Positions 15,763 through 24,874 are shown, numbered from the stretch's first letter. The stretch is 64,000 nucleotides of DNA from JBFHFS01 sp041583495 (GCA_041583495.1 JBFHFS010000027.1:8061-72060); one strand, 5' to 3'. Notes: generated by a model from the sequence alone, not told the origin. Program-made: numbers and translations.

Positions 15763-16572
15763 ATGGAACCCCTCATTCAGATCCATTTCCGTAAGTCCCG
15801 GGCCAAAGACTTCCCTGACATCATAAAAAGGTGCAAGCACTTTGATGACTTTACTCAGGGAGATGTTAATAAGCTTTCAATCGGTTCAGTAAATGAATTG
15901 ATGAACAACTGGGCTGATTTCATGGTGATTGCAACAAGAGTCCCAAACTTTGTTGGTTCACGGGCCTGGTTTATGGGTGACGAAATCGTTCCCTTTAAAC
16001 CCGACTTTTTCTATTCTCTACAGGACACATTACAATATTGCTATAAAGGCTTCAAAGAAACCTCCTATATTAAGACCTTTTGTCTTCATGACTGGGGTTG
16101 CAGAAGACTTAGCAGCATTCGTAAAGAAATAGATCCTGCCGATAAGTGGACCTTTCACATGCACTGGTATCGATACGGCCATTTTGAAGGAGACCGATGG
16201 CTCATTGACAAGGGATCCATCCTTAATGTTCTAAAAAGAGAGGCACAAAACAATTATTTGAATGCTTGCCCTGCCTTTGATTTCGAAAGAGTAAAAAAAG
16301 CAGTAGACAAATTACCGGATGAAATCGAACTAAATGAACAGTGGCAAATACTAAAAAGAACAGAACTTAAAAAAGATGGATTTATTGAAGTCCCCTTTTC
16401 AATAGCACCGGCATGGATTGAACCCAATGAAGACAATCCTGGTCATCTTCAATTTGAAATAGGAGTTGGAGTTAAGGTCAAAAAGAGAATTGACCCTGAA
16501 AATATGACGGAAGAAGAAATTAATCAATTTTTGGATGAAATGAACAGGAAAAACAATAACATACAGCATTAA
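15763..16572 (+). CDS. Uncharacterised 269-aa protein in the lysogeny block
   Basis: 269 residues, soluble, no signal peptide. Tryptophan- and aromatic-rich stretches (NELMNNWADFMVIATRVPNF, and WTFHMHWYRYGHFEGDRW) suggest a folded enzyme-like core. The C-terminus ends in an acidic helix. No known motif is recognised. It starts 3 nt after the lipoprotein stop, so it is translationally linked to it, and converges on the pentapeptide-repeat gene. Being in the lysogen-expressed block makes it a candidate conversion or defence gene. Confidence 0.6.
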   Translation: MEPLIQIHFRKSRAKDFPDIIKRCKHFDDFTQGDVNKLSIGSVNELMNNWADFMVIATRVPNFVGSRAWFMGDEIVPFKPDFFYSLQDTLQYCYKGFKETSYIKTFCLHDWGCRRLSSIRKEIDPADKWTFHMHWYRYGHFEGDRWLIDKGSILNVLKREAQNNYLNACPAFDFERVKKAVDKLPDEIELNEQWQILKRTELKKDGFIEVPFSIAPAWIEPNEDNPGHLQFEIGVGVKVKKRIDPENMTEEEINQFLDEMNRKNNNIQH

Positions 16573-16583
16573 GCTATCCCAAT

Positions 16584-17996
16584 TTAAGACTCCGATGAAT
16601 CTATTTTTATCGAACTATTCTGAACAAACTTTATCTGCTTAATAATTTCTTCAGCCTTTTCTTCACTCAATACACCTAGTTCAAAATCTTCTAATTTACT
16701 TGAAATTTGTTCGTCAAAAGATGTATCAATTAAATATTTTAATTTTTCATTTTGTAAATACGTAAATTCTTTTGGTTGATACTTAAAAACCTTTAATTCG
16801 TCCTCCACCCTCTTTCTTGTGAGAAATCCAAATTGAAATCCAGTTGAAAAACAGCCATACTTCCCCTTGTTTTGCTCAAGAACAAACCATTTTTGTTTTT
16901 TAAACTTCTTAATTAGCTCAAATTCAATTTCATTTAACCCAAATAAGCTCAATAGCTTTACATCCTTAATCTTACACCCCAAAAAACTTAATTTAGAACA
17001 ACAAGAACCAGAAAAACATGAAGAATAAATATCACTCCCAGAGAAACTTACCGATGTCATAAGGTTTCCTTGAAAAGAAACATCCTCTAATTTTGAAAAG
17101 GAAAAATGACATATACTAATAAGAGAACCCCAAAAGCTACTATCGCAAAGATCTATTCCCAAAAAAGTTGTTCCATAAATATGAGTCCCTACAAAACTTA
17201 AATTTTCCAAAAATGATCCGTTAATAAAAAAAGATTTTCTGATTATTGAGTAATTGAAATCAACACGATTGAATTTTGCATCATCAAAAACACATTTATA
17301 TAATTTTGAATTTTCGAAATCGCAATCTTCAAAATAGGAAGATAAAAAACTACATCCAGTAAATTGAGCTTTCTTCAAATTTACATGATCAAATTCAACA
17401 TCATCGAAAGTTCCATTTTCAGAAATAACCCCTGATAAATTCGCATGGGAAAACCTATAACCCTTAAGATAGCATTCTGTTAAATCAGCATCAAACTCCT
17501 CGAAAATAAATCCATTTTTATTACTCTTACAAAACAATAATTTTAAAATCGTCTGAATCTCATTGGAAGGCTTTTTTTCATGCAAAGATTGATATCCAAC
17601 ATTTGATGTGGTCGTTCTCACATGAGCGCATAAAATATTAAAAACTTCATCTTTGAATTCATTTGGATAATCCACGGCCAGTTTGGTTAAAGATATTGCC
17701 GCTCCAGTCCTGGCGGACTCATGGTTATTTCCTAACAATTCAATAGCATTAGAGAACCGGGTGATCCTTTCGCTTTTTTCCTGCAAACCCAGTTGCTTTC
17801 CTTGATTAGTTAGGCGATTACTATTAATAACAACATTTATAATCAAAACAACAACTCCAAAACCGGTCACCCATAGAGTAAAAAAATCTTTTAAAGGTAA
17901 ACCGAATTGAATAAATTCCACATTGATCTCAACAAGGAAAAAAGGAAGAAGAAACAATATCAACAGAGCTCCATAAAGGATTGTATGCCTTTTCAT
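16584..17996 (-). CDS. Two-TM pentapeptide-repeat protein (candidate defence/conversion gene)
   Basis: 470 residues. Two membrane helices (about 6-24 and 39-58) are followed by a short helical domain (80-128, RFSNAIELLGNNHESARTGA). Next comes a pentapeptide-repeat beta-helix from about 165 to 350 with F or L at the centre of most units (NLSGV, KFNRVDFNYS, SFSGSDIY and many more). A C-terminal globular part of about 120 residues follows. The repeats form a stacked right-handed helix that usually binds protein or mimics DNA. Strongly AT-rich DNA between integrase and repressor suggests separately acquired cargo. Function unknown. Confidence 0.75.
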   Translation of the reverse strand: MKRHTILYGALLILFLLPFFLVEINVEFIQFGLPLKDFFTLWVTGFGVVVLIINVVINSNRLTNQGKQLGLQEKSERITRFSNAIELLGNNHESARTGAAISLTKLAVDYPNEFKDEVFNILCAHVRTTTSNVGYQSLHEKKPSNEIQTILKLLFCKSNKNGFIFEEFDADLTECYLKGYRFSHANLSGVISENGTFDDVEFDHVNLKKAQFTGCSFLSSYFEDCDFENSKLYKCVFDDAKFNRVDFNYSIIRKSFFINGSFLENLSFVGTHIYGTTFLGIDLCDSSFWGSLISICHFSFSKLEDVSFQGNLMTSVSFSGSDIYSSCFSGSCCSKLSFLGCKIKDVKLLSLFGLNEIEFELIKKFKKQKWFVLEQNKGKYGCFSTGFQFGFLTRKRVEDELKVFKYQPKEFTYLQNEKLKYLIDTSFDEQISSKLEDFELGVLSEEKAEEIIKQIKFVQNSSIKIDSSES

Positions 17997-18081
17997 AAAA
18001 GTGTTGTTTTGACAAATATATTCTTTGAAGATAACAAAAATATTTTCCTCCTATTTATCAATACAGAAAAACAAAGAACCA

Positions 18082-19344
18082 TTAAAACACCAAATCCAGC
18101 ACCTTCCTATTCGCATCATCAATGATACTCCAATCACGGGCAATATAAATGTCCGTGATTTTTGTTTTCTCATCTACATGGTTGAGGGCGAAATGAACAT
18201 CATCCTTACTAATCCGGCAATCATTCCTGGCAATGCTGGCCCATGAATGCCGGGCGTAATAGGTAGAGAGGGGAACCTTCAATACAGCCGCTACAGCAAC
18301 AACCTTAAGCCCTTTGTTGACATTGGCATTAAAGATCTCCTTGCTGGAATATAGGCTCGAAAACGAAAACGCCTTTTCAACTCCTCTGTACTTGTTGATC
18401 AAAGCCTGGACTTCTGGCTCTATCTTTATTGAAATTTCGGCCTGGTCAGACCTCCTATCCATTGTTTTTACCCTCCTGTATGTTATCCGCCCCTCTTTTA
18501 TGGCATCGGCCGGCAAATCATATAAATCGGCCGTATTCATGCCAACCAGCATAAAAGAAAGCAGAAAAACATCTCGGGCCACAATTGCACGTTGAGTTAG
18601 AACTTTGTCCTCCACGGATATAATTTTTCTGACTTCCTCAACAGAAAGATTTCTTTTTCGAGTAACAGGCAGGGGCTTGACTTTATACTTCCTGAACGGG
18701 TAGTGCATTATCACAATATCCCCTTTATCTTCGTCATTGAATTCCGCAATAGCCGCATTAAAGAGTGTTCGAATATTGGATGTATAATTCCTAACAGTGA
18801 GATCCGAGGATGGCGGTTTCTTAGTTTTTGTCTCCCTTCCGAACTGATCCTTACGAATAATTCTTCGCTCTGTTTTAAGATAGTTTTCGAATGAGACCAG
18901 GAACTTTGACGTGATTTCTGAAATAAATATACGCTCGGTACCAGTAAAATCGATCAATGCGTTCAAAGTCGCATTAAATATGTGCCGATAGCTTGATTTC
19001 AGATTAGAAACGTGCTTTCTTGAAAATTCAACAAAATCAATTTCACCCCCTTTGTTTGTAGTTTGTTTTACGAAGAAATCAGCCAGATCTTTGGCTGAAT
19101 AGTACTCGATCTTTCGGCCAAGTTTTTTAACCATCAACTCTTCATAATCAGCAATCCTATTATTCAGCTCACGAAGAATAAAAGAGTCCTTAATCTCAAA
19201 ATTCCGGGTTAATTGTCTCTTTACTACCCTATATTCCGTCTTTACATAGGCAGATTTACGCTTCCAAGTCACCCGAATAGATACCGGATAAGTTTTATCG
19301 GCCCTTTGCTGATGCTTAAAAGTGCAAATCTTAAATGTCGCCAT
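18082..19344 (-). CDS. int: Tyrosine-type site-specific integrase
   Basis: 420 residues. An N-terminal arm-binding region and a SAM-like core-binding domain (about 105-215) precede the catalytic domain. Box II is YYARHSWASIAR with Arg365 and His366, and the nucleophile is Tyr400 in TDIYIARDW. The usual first catalytic arginine is not at the common place: the aligned segment reads FMLVGMNTADLY where many relatives have TRGM, so the Arg may be supplied elsewhere or lost. It lies next to tRNA-Thr and should integrate and excise the prophage there. Confidence 0.92.
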   Translation of the reverse strand: MATFKICTFKHQQRADKTYPVSIRVTWKRKSAYVKTEYRVVKRQLTRNFEIKDSFILRELNNRIADYEELMVKKLGRKIEYYSAKDLADFFVKQTTNKGGEIDFVEFSRKHVSNLKSSYRHIFNATLNALIDFTGTERIFISEITSKFLVSFENYLKTERRIIRKDQFGRETKTKKPPSSDLTVRNYTSNIRTLFNAAIAEFNDEDKGDIVIMHYPFRKYKVKPLPVTRKRNLSVEEVRKIISVEDKVLTQRAIVARDVFLLSFMLVGMNTADLYDLPADAIKEGRITYRRVKTMDRRSDQAEISIKIEPEVQALINKYRGVEKAFSFSSLYSSKEIFNANVNKGLKVVAVAAVLKVPLSTYYARHSWASIARNDCRISKDDVHFALNHVDEKTKITDIYIARDWSIIDDANRKVLDLVF

Positions 19345-19409
19345 TTACGTAAAACAATCGTAAAACATTTTCTCAAATTCCTACACAAATGTATGTTTTT
19401 TCAGCAAAC

Positions 19410-19441
19410 AAAAAAAGGCCCTGAATTCAATCAGAGCCTTT
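19410..19441 (-). terminator. Rho-independent terminator between tRNA-Thr and int
   Basis: On the minus strand an 11-bp stem (AAAGGCTCTGA with TTCAGGGCCTTT, one G-U pair) and a short loop are followed by a run of T. It ends the tRNA transcript before the integrase start at 19344 and insulates int from tRNA transcription. Confidence 0.75.
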
Positions 19442-19462
19442 AATTCATTGAGTTTGAGAGTG

Positions 19463-19536
19463 AGCCGAGGAGGGGATTCGAACCCCTGACCTGTTGTTTA
19501 CGAAACAACCGCTCTAGCCAACTGAGCTACATCGGC
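19463..19536 (-). tRNA. tRNA-Thr (anticodon CGT), prophage attachment site
   Basis: Minus-strand cloverleaf: acceptor GCCGATG...CCTCGGC, D arm GCTCAGTTGGCTAGAGC, anticodon arm GTTGT-TTCGTAA-ACAAC (anticodon CGT, reads ACG) and T arm AGGGGTTCGAATCCCCT; discriminator T with CA following. One acceptor position mismatches (T6 with C67). The 3' half points at the integrase, so it is the likely attachment core. A base difference brought by the phage copy of the 3' end would explain the mismatch. Confidence 0.9.
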
Positions 19537-19586
19537 ATTAAAAAAGAAGCGATATTACGCTTCTCCATCTGTAATTCTGCGCAAAT

Positions 19587-20246
19587 TTAACAATTTACTT
19601 CTTTTACGGCCATATTCTTCAAATTATATTTACACCAAAGGCTCAATCCGCATTCGTCGCACTTGGGTTTACGGGCCATGCAAACATAACGACCGTGTAA
19701 AATGAGCCAATGATGGGCGATGGACAATAACTCCTCAGGGATATATTTTACCAGCTGTTTTTCTGTTTCCAACGGGTTTTTGGCATTGACCGAGAGCCCA
19801 ATGCGAGCCGCCACCCGAAACACATGGGTATCGACCGCCATCGCAGGCTTTTGATATACCACCGAAGCGATTACGTTGGCGGTTTTACGCCCCACTCCCG
19901 GCAGTTTCTGAAGTTCCTTAACGTCGTCGGGCACAACCCCTCCAAAATCCTCCTTCAACATACGAGCCATGCCCACCAGATGCTTGCTTTTATTGTTGGG
20001 ATAGCTGCAACTCCGAATCAATTCAAATACCTGTTCGGGAGTGGCCTCTGCCAGCTCCGTTTCGGAGGGATAAACCTCGAAAAATGGAGGGGTAATAACA
20101 TTCACCCGCTTGTCGGTGCATTGAGCCGACAGGATAACCGCTACCAGCAATTGATAAGGTGATTTGTAATGCAGCTCTGTTTCGGCTACCGGCCTGTTTT
20201 CCTGAAACCAGGCAATGGTTTTTTTAAATCTCTCTTCGCGTTTCAT
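19587..20246 (-). CDS. nth: Endonuclease III (base-excision repair glycosylase/AP lyase)
   Basis: 219 residues, full family length. The helix-hairpin-helix LQKLPGVGRKTANVIASVVY carries the catalytic Lys, and the catalytic Asp is in AVDTHVFRVAARIGL. The C-terminal CMARKPKCDECGLSLWC holds the four 4Fe-4S cysteines. It removes oxidised pyrimidines. First chromosomal gene outside the prophage. Confidence 0.97.
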   Translation of the reverse strand: MKREERFKKTIAWFQENRPVAETELHYKSPYQLLVAVILSAQCTDKRVNVITPPFFEVYPSETELAEATPEQVFELIRSCSYPNNKSKHLVGMARMLKEDFGGVVPDDVKELQKLPGVGRKTANVIASVVYQKPAMAVDTHVFRVAARIGLSVNAKNPLETEKQLVKYIPEELLSIAHHWLILHGRYVCMARKPKCDECGLSLWCKYNLKNMAVKEVNC

Positions 20247-20266
20247 GTTGTAAACAAAAATAGAGA

Positions 20267-21037
20267 TTACAACTCAAAACGCCAACTCACCCCAAATCCG
20301 ACAAACCAGTCGGGGGCCCGTTCGTTTAGCCCTTTGCTCAGATAGGCATCCATCTGAAGATCGGGACTCAAAAGATAAACCAACCCTGTATTTCCAGAAT
20401 GGGCAGGACCTGAATTCTCAGCAAGAAGCCCAAAGAGCTCCACAAACCCACCCAGGTTGCCGCCCAGTGGGAACCCCAGTGCCGAAGAATAGGGAAACAC
20501 AGCCCCGTCACTTTCACCATCGAAGGCAACCCCCAGGTTGGCGCCCAACCCAAGACCACGGCCTAAGTCCCAGGCCACAGCACTTAAGATGTCTCCACTC
20601 CAGCTGTCCGACGAAAAGTGAGAACTGCCGGTAAACGAAGGAACAAGGGTATTGAGAATGGCCATCTCGGGGCGAAGACCCGATTGGGAAAACAGCTCTG
20701 CCTTAAAGCCAAAAGATAAGGGTTCAAAACCCTCCACGGTCTCTCCCGGAAAGGAATAAGAAGAGTACCCCAACCCCAGCCGGAATTCAAAACCCGGCAA
20801 AACCCCCAATCGAAAAAGAGTAGAATTTAGATTTCGGGTGTAGCTTTTGGACCCATCCATCTCATCCACTTCAAAATGAAACCCCGTTTCAATTTGCCAT
20901 ATCCCGGGCGCCACAGAAACCGCCGACTCAGTCATGTCGGGACGGTCGGTCACCATTGGATCCCGTTCCTGACCCCATAAACAAACAGAGGCCATCATAA
21001 TTGTAATCCCAAGAAAACCACGCTTAAATCTGATCAT
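20267..21037 (-). CDS. Outer-membrane beta-barrel protein, transporter-like (Phenol_MetA_deg type)
   Basis: 256 residues with an N-terminal signal peptide (GFLGITIMMASVCLWGQ). The N-terminal hallmark VTDRPDMTESAVSVAPG followed by W and alternating aromatic/glycine strands up to a terminal F (GVSWRFEL) matches the family annotated as transporter or MetA-pathway protein. It ends 20 bp upstream of the nth start and may be co-transcribed with it. Substrate unknown. Confidence 0.72.
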   Translation of the reverse strand: MIRFKRGFLGITIMMASVCLWGQERDPMVTDRPDMTESAVSVAPGIWQIETGFHFEVDEMDGSKSYTRNLNSTLFRLGVLPGFEFRLGLGYSSYSFPGETVEGFEPLSFGFKAELFSQSGLRPEMAILNTLVPSFTGSSHFSSDSWSGDILSAVAWDLGRGLGLGANLGVAFDGESDGAVFPYSSALGFPLGGNLGGFVELFGLLAENSGPAHSGNTGLVYLLSPDLQMDAYLSKGLNERAPDWFVGFGVSWRFEL

Positions 21038-21336
21038 AAAATGGTTTTATATGATATTGAAAATCAATCCCGAAAAAAAACGGCTGACCTTAAATAGTGT
21101 TGGACTCAAAAGTCAGAAGTTTAAACCATACCCTTCGTGTTGGAGGTTTGCCCAACTCGAAAATTGTGCGTCCCGCAATAGCTTTAATTAGGTTCTTATT
21201 TTGAAACCAACAAAAAGCCTAACCGGGATAGCCTTCCGCAACACACCCCAACAGGTGTGCCCTAACCTGATTGGGAAAACCTGTTGAGGGCAAGTCCCGA
21301 ATCATCGGAAAAAAAACAGCCCTTTTCAGACAAACA
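21038..21336. other. Intergenic region with inverted repeats
   Basis: About 300 bp between the barrel gene and zupT. It contains an 8-bp inverted repeat CAACAGGT/ACCTGTTG (about 21250-21287) and GC-rich pairings nearby, on the upstream side of the barrel gene. A leader or attenuator is possible, but no known riboswitch core was recognised. Confidence 0.3.
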
Positions 21337-22155
21337 CTAAATAAACATAAGGAGACTAAAAGCCATCACGGCCATTCCCCCAATCAATCCATAGATGGAC
21401 AAGTGGTGCTCTCCAAACTCACGAGCCGCCGGCAACAACTCGTCCAGGCTGATAAAGACCATGATGCCCGCCACGGAGGCAAAGACGATCCCGAAAACCA
21501 ACGGACTCATAAAGGGCAAAAGAATAAAATAGCCCAAAAGCGCCCCAATAGGCTCCGACAAACCGGATAAGAAACTCAAACGAAAAGCCTTACGCTTACT
21601 CCCGGTGGCATAGTAAATGGGGACCGATACGGCAATCCCCTCGGGTATGTTGTGTATGGCAATGGCTACGGCGATAGCAATCCCCAGATTAGGATCCTGG
21701 ATAGCCGCCGTGAAGGTGGCCAATCCCTCCGGGAAGTTATGAATCCCAATGGCCAGAGCGGTGAAAAGCCCCATCCGCATCAGTTTGTGATTCTTGATCT
21801 CTTTTTTCCTGTGACTTTCGGTCATATCCTCCACCAGGTGCATCTCATGGGGATTCTCCATTTTAGGGATCATCTTGTCGATGATGGCAATAAAAATTAT
21901 TCCCCCAAAAAAGGCCCCAACCGTGGCCCAGGTGCCGGCCACCTCCCCCATGGCAGTAATCAGCGAATCCTTGGCTTTAAAAAAGATCTCCACGAAGGAT
22001 ACGTAAATCATCACCCCGGCCGAAAACCCCAGACTAATCGATAAAAACCGCGTATTGGTTCGCTTGGCAAAAAAGGCCATCGCACTCCCGATACCCGTTG
22101 CCAAACCCGCAAAAAGAGTCAATCCAAAAGCAAAAAGGATGTTGTTCCATTCCAT
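21337..22155 (-). CDS. zupT: ZIP-family metal transporter
   Basis: 272 residues, eight predicted membrane segments. The conserved metal-binding helices carry HNFPEG and HNIPEG (around residues 139-144 and 168-173), and a histidine-bearing variable loop (HEMHLVEDMTESHRKKEI) lies between segments three and four, as in ZupT. It imports zinc and other divalent metals across the inner membrane. Confidence 0.93.
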   Translation of the reverse strand: MEWNNILFAFGLTLFAGLATGIGSAMAFFAKRTNTRFLSISLGFSAGVMIYVSFVEIFFKAKDSLITAMGEVAGTWATVGAFFGGIIFIAIIDKMIPKMENPHEMHLVEDMTESHRKKEIKNHKLMRMGLFTALAIGIHNFPEGLATFTAAIQDPNLGIAIAVAIAIHNIPEGIAVSVPIYYATGSKRKAFRLSFLSGLSEPIGALLGYFILLPFMSPLVFGIVFASVAGIMVFISLDELLPAAREFGEHHLSIYGLIGGMAVMAFSLLMFI

Positions 22156-22519
22156 GGTAATCGTCTTATATGAAATTTGCCCGGAAACCCGTGGCAGGAT
22201 AAAATCAAACTCAATAATACTTTAGCCCATTCTCAAACTATTTCAACAAGCCGCCAAAGGGGATAGTTCAATTAGCCGTGATGAAAAGTTTCCCAAAAAC
22301 CGTCCAGTATGGTTACTTATATGGGGCTTACTAACACGTAAGGTATTTTATTAAAGCATCGCCTGGACCCTAACCTTTTTTTGAATAGCAAAAGAACTGG
22401 TTCACGGCAAAACCTGCCATCACGATTTCTTTTTCTGCTTTTGCCTGATCTTACCAGTCTCTAAATCAAAACACTATCTTATTTTTTGCAGCAAATGCGC
22501 TTCCACCACTCTCCTGTAT
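22156..22519. other. Intergenic region, nothing recognised
   Basis: About 360 bp between zupT and the secreted HAD phosphatase. It is AT-rich with scattered stops in all frames and no strong inverted repeat, RNA gene or conserved promoter pair. Confidence 0.4.
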
Positions 22520-23455
22520 CTATTCTTTGGGGTTCGGTCGGTTCTGTCTGATCTTCCATTGGGTAGTATAAAAATTCATCTTTGGATCGGCCACATCATT
22601 ACACTTGACGATTAAAGCGCCTTCTTTTTCCCAGTAGGACTTCACGGTATACCCGTTCATCACTCCGTCTTTTGGGCCTCTTACCGTTTCATCGTCAGGA
22701 TTCACCACAATCTTCAACCCAAATGATTGGTTCAGCATGTCCATATCACCGCGGCTATTGCCGCCCACAATGAGTGGCCGTGCCTTAATAAAAGTCTCAA
22801 TGGAGCTGGCTTTCCCATCATCCTGGGGGATGGGCGGAATGATTTCGCCGGTGGTTTTCCCATGGGCTATGACACATTTTGCCCCAACAATATGGGTGGT
22901 AGAAAGGCCAAATTCTTCTGCCACAAACTTCTGATACAGCAACTCTGGGGAAGCGGTCAGTATCCACACCTCGAAGCCATATTCTTTAAGGTTGGCAATT
23001 AATTCTTTCATTTCGGGATAAAACTTGCCCTTATAGGATTTACGGTAACAATCGTAACCGATCATCTCTATCTCCTCGGGAGTAAGCCCGGCCAGAAAAT
23101 GCACCCGGTCCTCCACATATACTTTACCAACATTATCTCCATTTTTTACCATCCGATCCAGAATGGCCAATTTATCCTTAGAGGCTTTATCGTTCCGGTT
23201 TTTCAACACCTCATCGGCATATTGATACAGAGCCTCATCAGCCAGATAATGGGGTACTTGTCCGAAAGTTGTCCCATCACAGTCGAAAACAGAGACTTTT
23301 CTTTCCTTCATGGCCAGGGTTGAATTCAGAAAGCTCTCCAACTGGTCGTTCACCTCGGTAGACCAGCTCTTAATGGGGCGATAAGTTTGGGCTTGCAAAC
23401 CCACCTGGATCCAAACACCAAGCAATAAACACATTACCAATAGTCTCTTCATCAC
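22520..23455 (-). CDS. Exported HAD-superfamily phosphatase
   Basis: 311 residues with a signal peptide (LLVMCLLLGVWIQVGLQAQ). The HAD motif I is VFDCDGTTF (nucleophile Asp58, acid Asp60), motif II is ILTAS, and the motif III/IV region is VGGNSRGDMDML. The cap resembles the phosphoserine/phosphorylcholine phosphatase class. As a periplasmic enzyme it would release phosphate from small phosphoesters. It is followed in the same orientation upstream by a GlpT-type transporter, which suggests handling of glycerol-3-phosphate or related esters. Confidence 0.82.
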   Translation of the reverse strand: MMKRLLVMCLLLGVWIQVGLQAQTYRPIKSWSTEVNDQLESFLNSTLAMKERKVSVFDCDGTTFGQVPHYLADEALYQYADEVLKNRNDKASKDKLAILDRMVKNGDNVGKVYVEDRVHFLAGLTPEEIEMIGYDCYRKSYKGKFYPEMKELIANLKEYGFEVWILTASPELLYQKFVAEEFGLSTTHIVGAKCVIAHGKTTGEIIPPIPQDDGKASSIETFIKARPLIVGGNSRGDMDMLNQSFGLKIVVNPDDETVRGPKDGVMNGYTVKSYWEKEGALIVKCNDVADPKMNFYTTQWKIRQNRPNPKE

Positions 23456-23536
23456 AATAGGTATTAAATTTTTAATCTATTTACATCGTTCTCCTCTATA
23501 TGGAGTCTTTAACAATACGAGTTGTACCCTTATATT

Positions 23537-24874
23537 TTACATGCTGCGTTTTTCTCTGTTCCAGGTGAAAGTCGTAAATAAGATGGCTAACAAACAGGCT
23601 GAAAGCATCAGAATAAAAGCCGCATCCCAGCCCCAGGAGTCCACCATGAAACCGATGGCAATATTGGCAAATAAGGCACCACCCAGGTAGCCAAACAAAC
23701 CGGTTAATCCGGCCGCCGTTCCCGCTGCTTTTTTGGGAACCAAATCCAAAGCCTGCACCCCGATCAGCATCACCGGCCCATAAATAAGAAAGCCAATGGC
23801 AATCAACGCAATATTATCGACCATGATATGACCCGGAGGATTCTGCCAATACACATAGATGGCCACCATGACCAGTAACATATAAATCACGATTGCAGGA
23901 GCACGCCGGCCCGAAAAGACTTTATCAGAGATCCAACCACACAATAAGGTTCCGGGAATCCCGGCATATTCATAGGCAAAATAGGCCCACCCCGACTCTG
24001 ACACAGAAAAACCTTTCGCTTCCTCCAAATAAGTGGGAGCCCAGTCCAATATGCCATACCGTACCAGATAAACCATGGCGTTGGCAATAGCGATCAGCCA
24101 AAGAAACTTATTTTTAAATACATAGGTAAAAAAGATCTCTTTGGTAGAGAACTCCTTTTCATAGCTGGTTTTATAATCTTTGGGATAATCGTTCCTGAAC
24201 GCTTCAATATTGGGCAGCCCACACGATTGTGGGGTGTCCCGGATTAAGATATAAGCGATTAGGGCAATCACCATGGCAATTAAAGCCGGGAAATACAATT
24301 TACTTTGCCAGTCCCCAAAAATGGCGATGCCCAATACGGCTAAAGGACCTATAAGCCCCCCACCAATATTATGAGCCACATTCCAAATCGACATCTTTGT
24401 GCCTCGTTCGTTGGTCGAAAACCAATGGACCATCACCCGGCCACAAGGGGGCCAGCCCATCCCCTGAAACCAACCATTCAGAAACATGACCAGAAACATG
24501 ATGACCACCGAGGAGGTCAACAAAGGGACCACCCCCAAACTAAACATCGTAAAAGCGGAGAGCAACAATCCCAAACTTAAAAAGATTCGTGCATTGCTTC
24601 GGTCGGAGACCCCCCCCATCAAAAATTTACTGAGACCATAAGCGATAGATACTGCAGAGGCGATGACCCCCAATTGTCCCTTGGTATAGCCCTGCTCAAT
24701 TAAATCGGGCATCACCAAAGAGAAATTTTTTCTTACCAGATAATACCCGGCGTATCCCAAGAAGATGCCCAGGAAAACCTGGAGGCGCAACCGTTTATAG
24801 GTGGGGTCTATTTTCTCTTTGGGTAACAACTCTTTGTGACGGGCAGGTGCCAATAAATTTTTCATGGGCAACAA
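23537..24874 (-). CDS. glpT: Glycerol-3-phosphate/organophosphate antiporter (MFS)
   Basis: 445 residues, twelve membrane segments. The N-terminus contains LQVFLGIFLGYAGYYLVRKN, then YTKGQLGVIASAVSIAYGLS and KFLMGGVSDRSNAR, the organophosphate:phosphate antiporter (GlpT/UhpT) signature, and the C-terminal half GFLIYGPVMLIGVQALDLVP is also typical. Presence of glpD and a DeoR regulator 8-10 kb away favours glycerol-3-phosphate over hexose phosphate. Confidence 0.85.
   Translation of the reverse strand: MLPMKNLLAPARHKELLPKEKIDPTYKRLRLQVFLGIFLGYAGYYLVRKNFSLVMPDLIEQGYTKGQLGVIASAVSIAYGLSKFLMGGVSDRSNARIFLSLGLLLSAFTMFSLGVVPLLTSSVVIMFLVMFLNGWFQGMGWPPCGRVMVHWFSTNERGTKMSIWNVAHNIGGGLIGPLAVLGIAIFGDWQSKLYFPALIAMVIALIAYILIRDTPQSCGLPNIEAFRNDYPKDYKTSYEKEFSTKEIFFTYVFKNKFLWLIAIANAMVYLVRYGILDWAPTYLEEAKGFSVSESGWAYFAYEYAGIPGTLLCGWISDKVFSGRRAPAIVIYMLLVMVAIYVYWQNPPGHIMVDNIALIAIGFLIYGPVMLIGVQALDLVPKKAAGTAAGLTGLFGYLGGALFANIAIGFMVDSWGWDAAFILMLSACLLAILFTTFTWNREKRSM

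Larger units (their letters stand above)
1..19463. mobile_element. Temperate prophage, early half (right end at tRNA-Thr)
   Basis: A continuous block of phage genes: tyrosine integrase next to a tRNA, S24 repressor, divergent early operon with recombination (RecT, RecE-type nuclease, NinG), KilA-N antirepressor, SSB, replication initiator and DnaC-type loader, and DNA-modification-like genes. The right end is placed in the 3' end of tRNA-Thr because the integrase is adjacent and the tRNA 3' end faces the element. No terminase, portal, capsid or tail genes are present, so the element must continue left of the window or be a defective early remnant. No copy of the tRNA 3' end was seen near position 1, so the left boundary is not in view. 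Confidence 0.88.

Noticed and set aside
21038..21336. Known riboswitch upstream of the barrel gene
   Set aside because: Inverted repeats are present, but no conserved core of a cobalamin, TPP or metal riboswitch could be matched.
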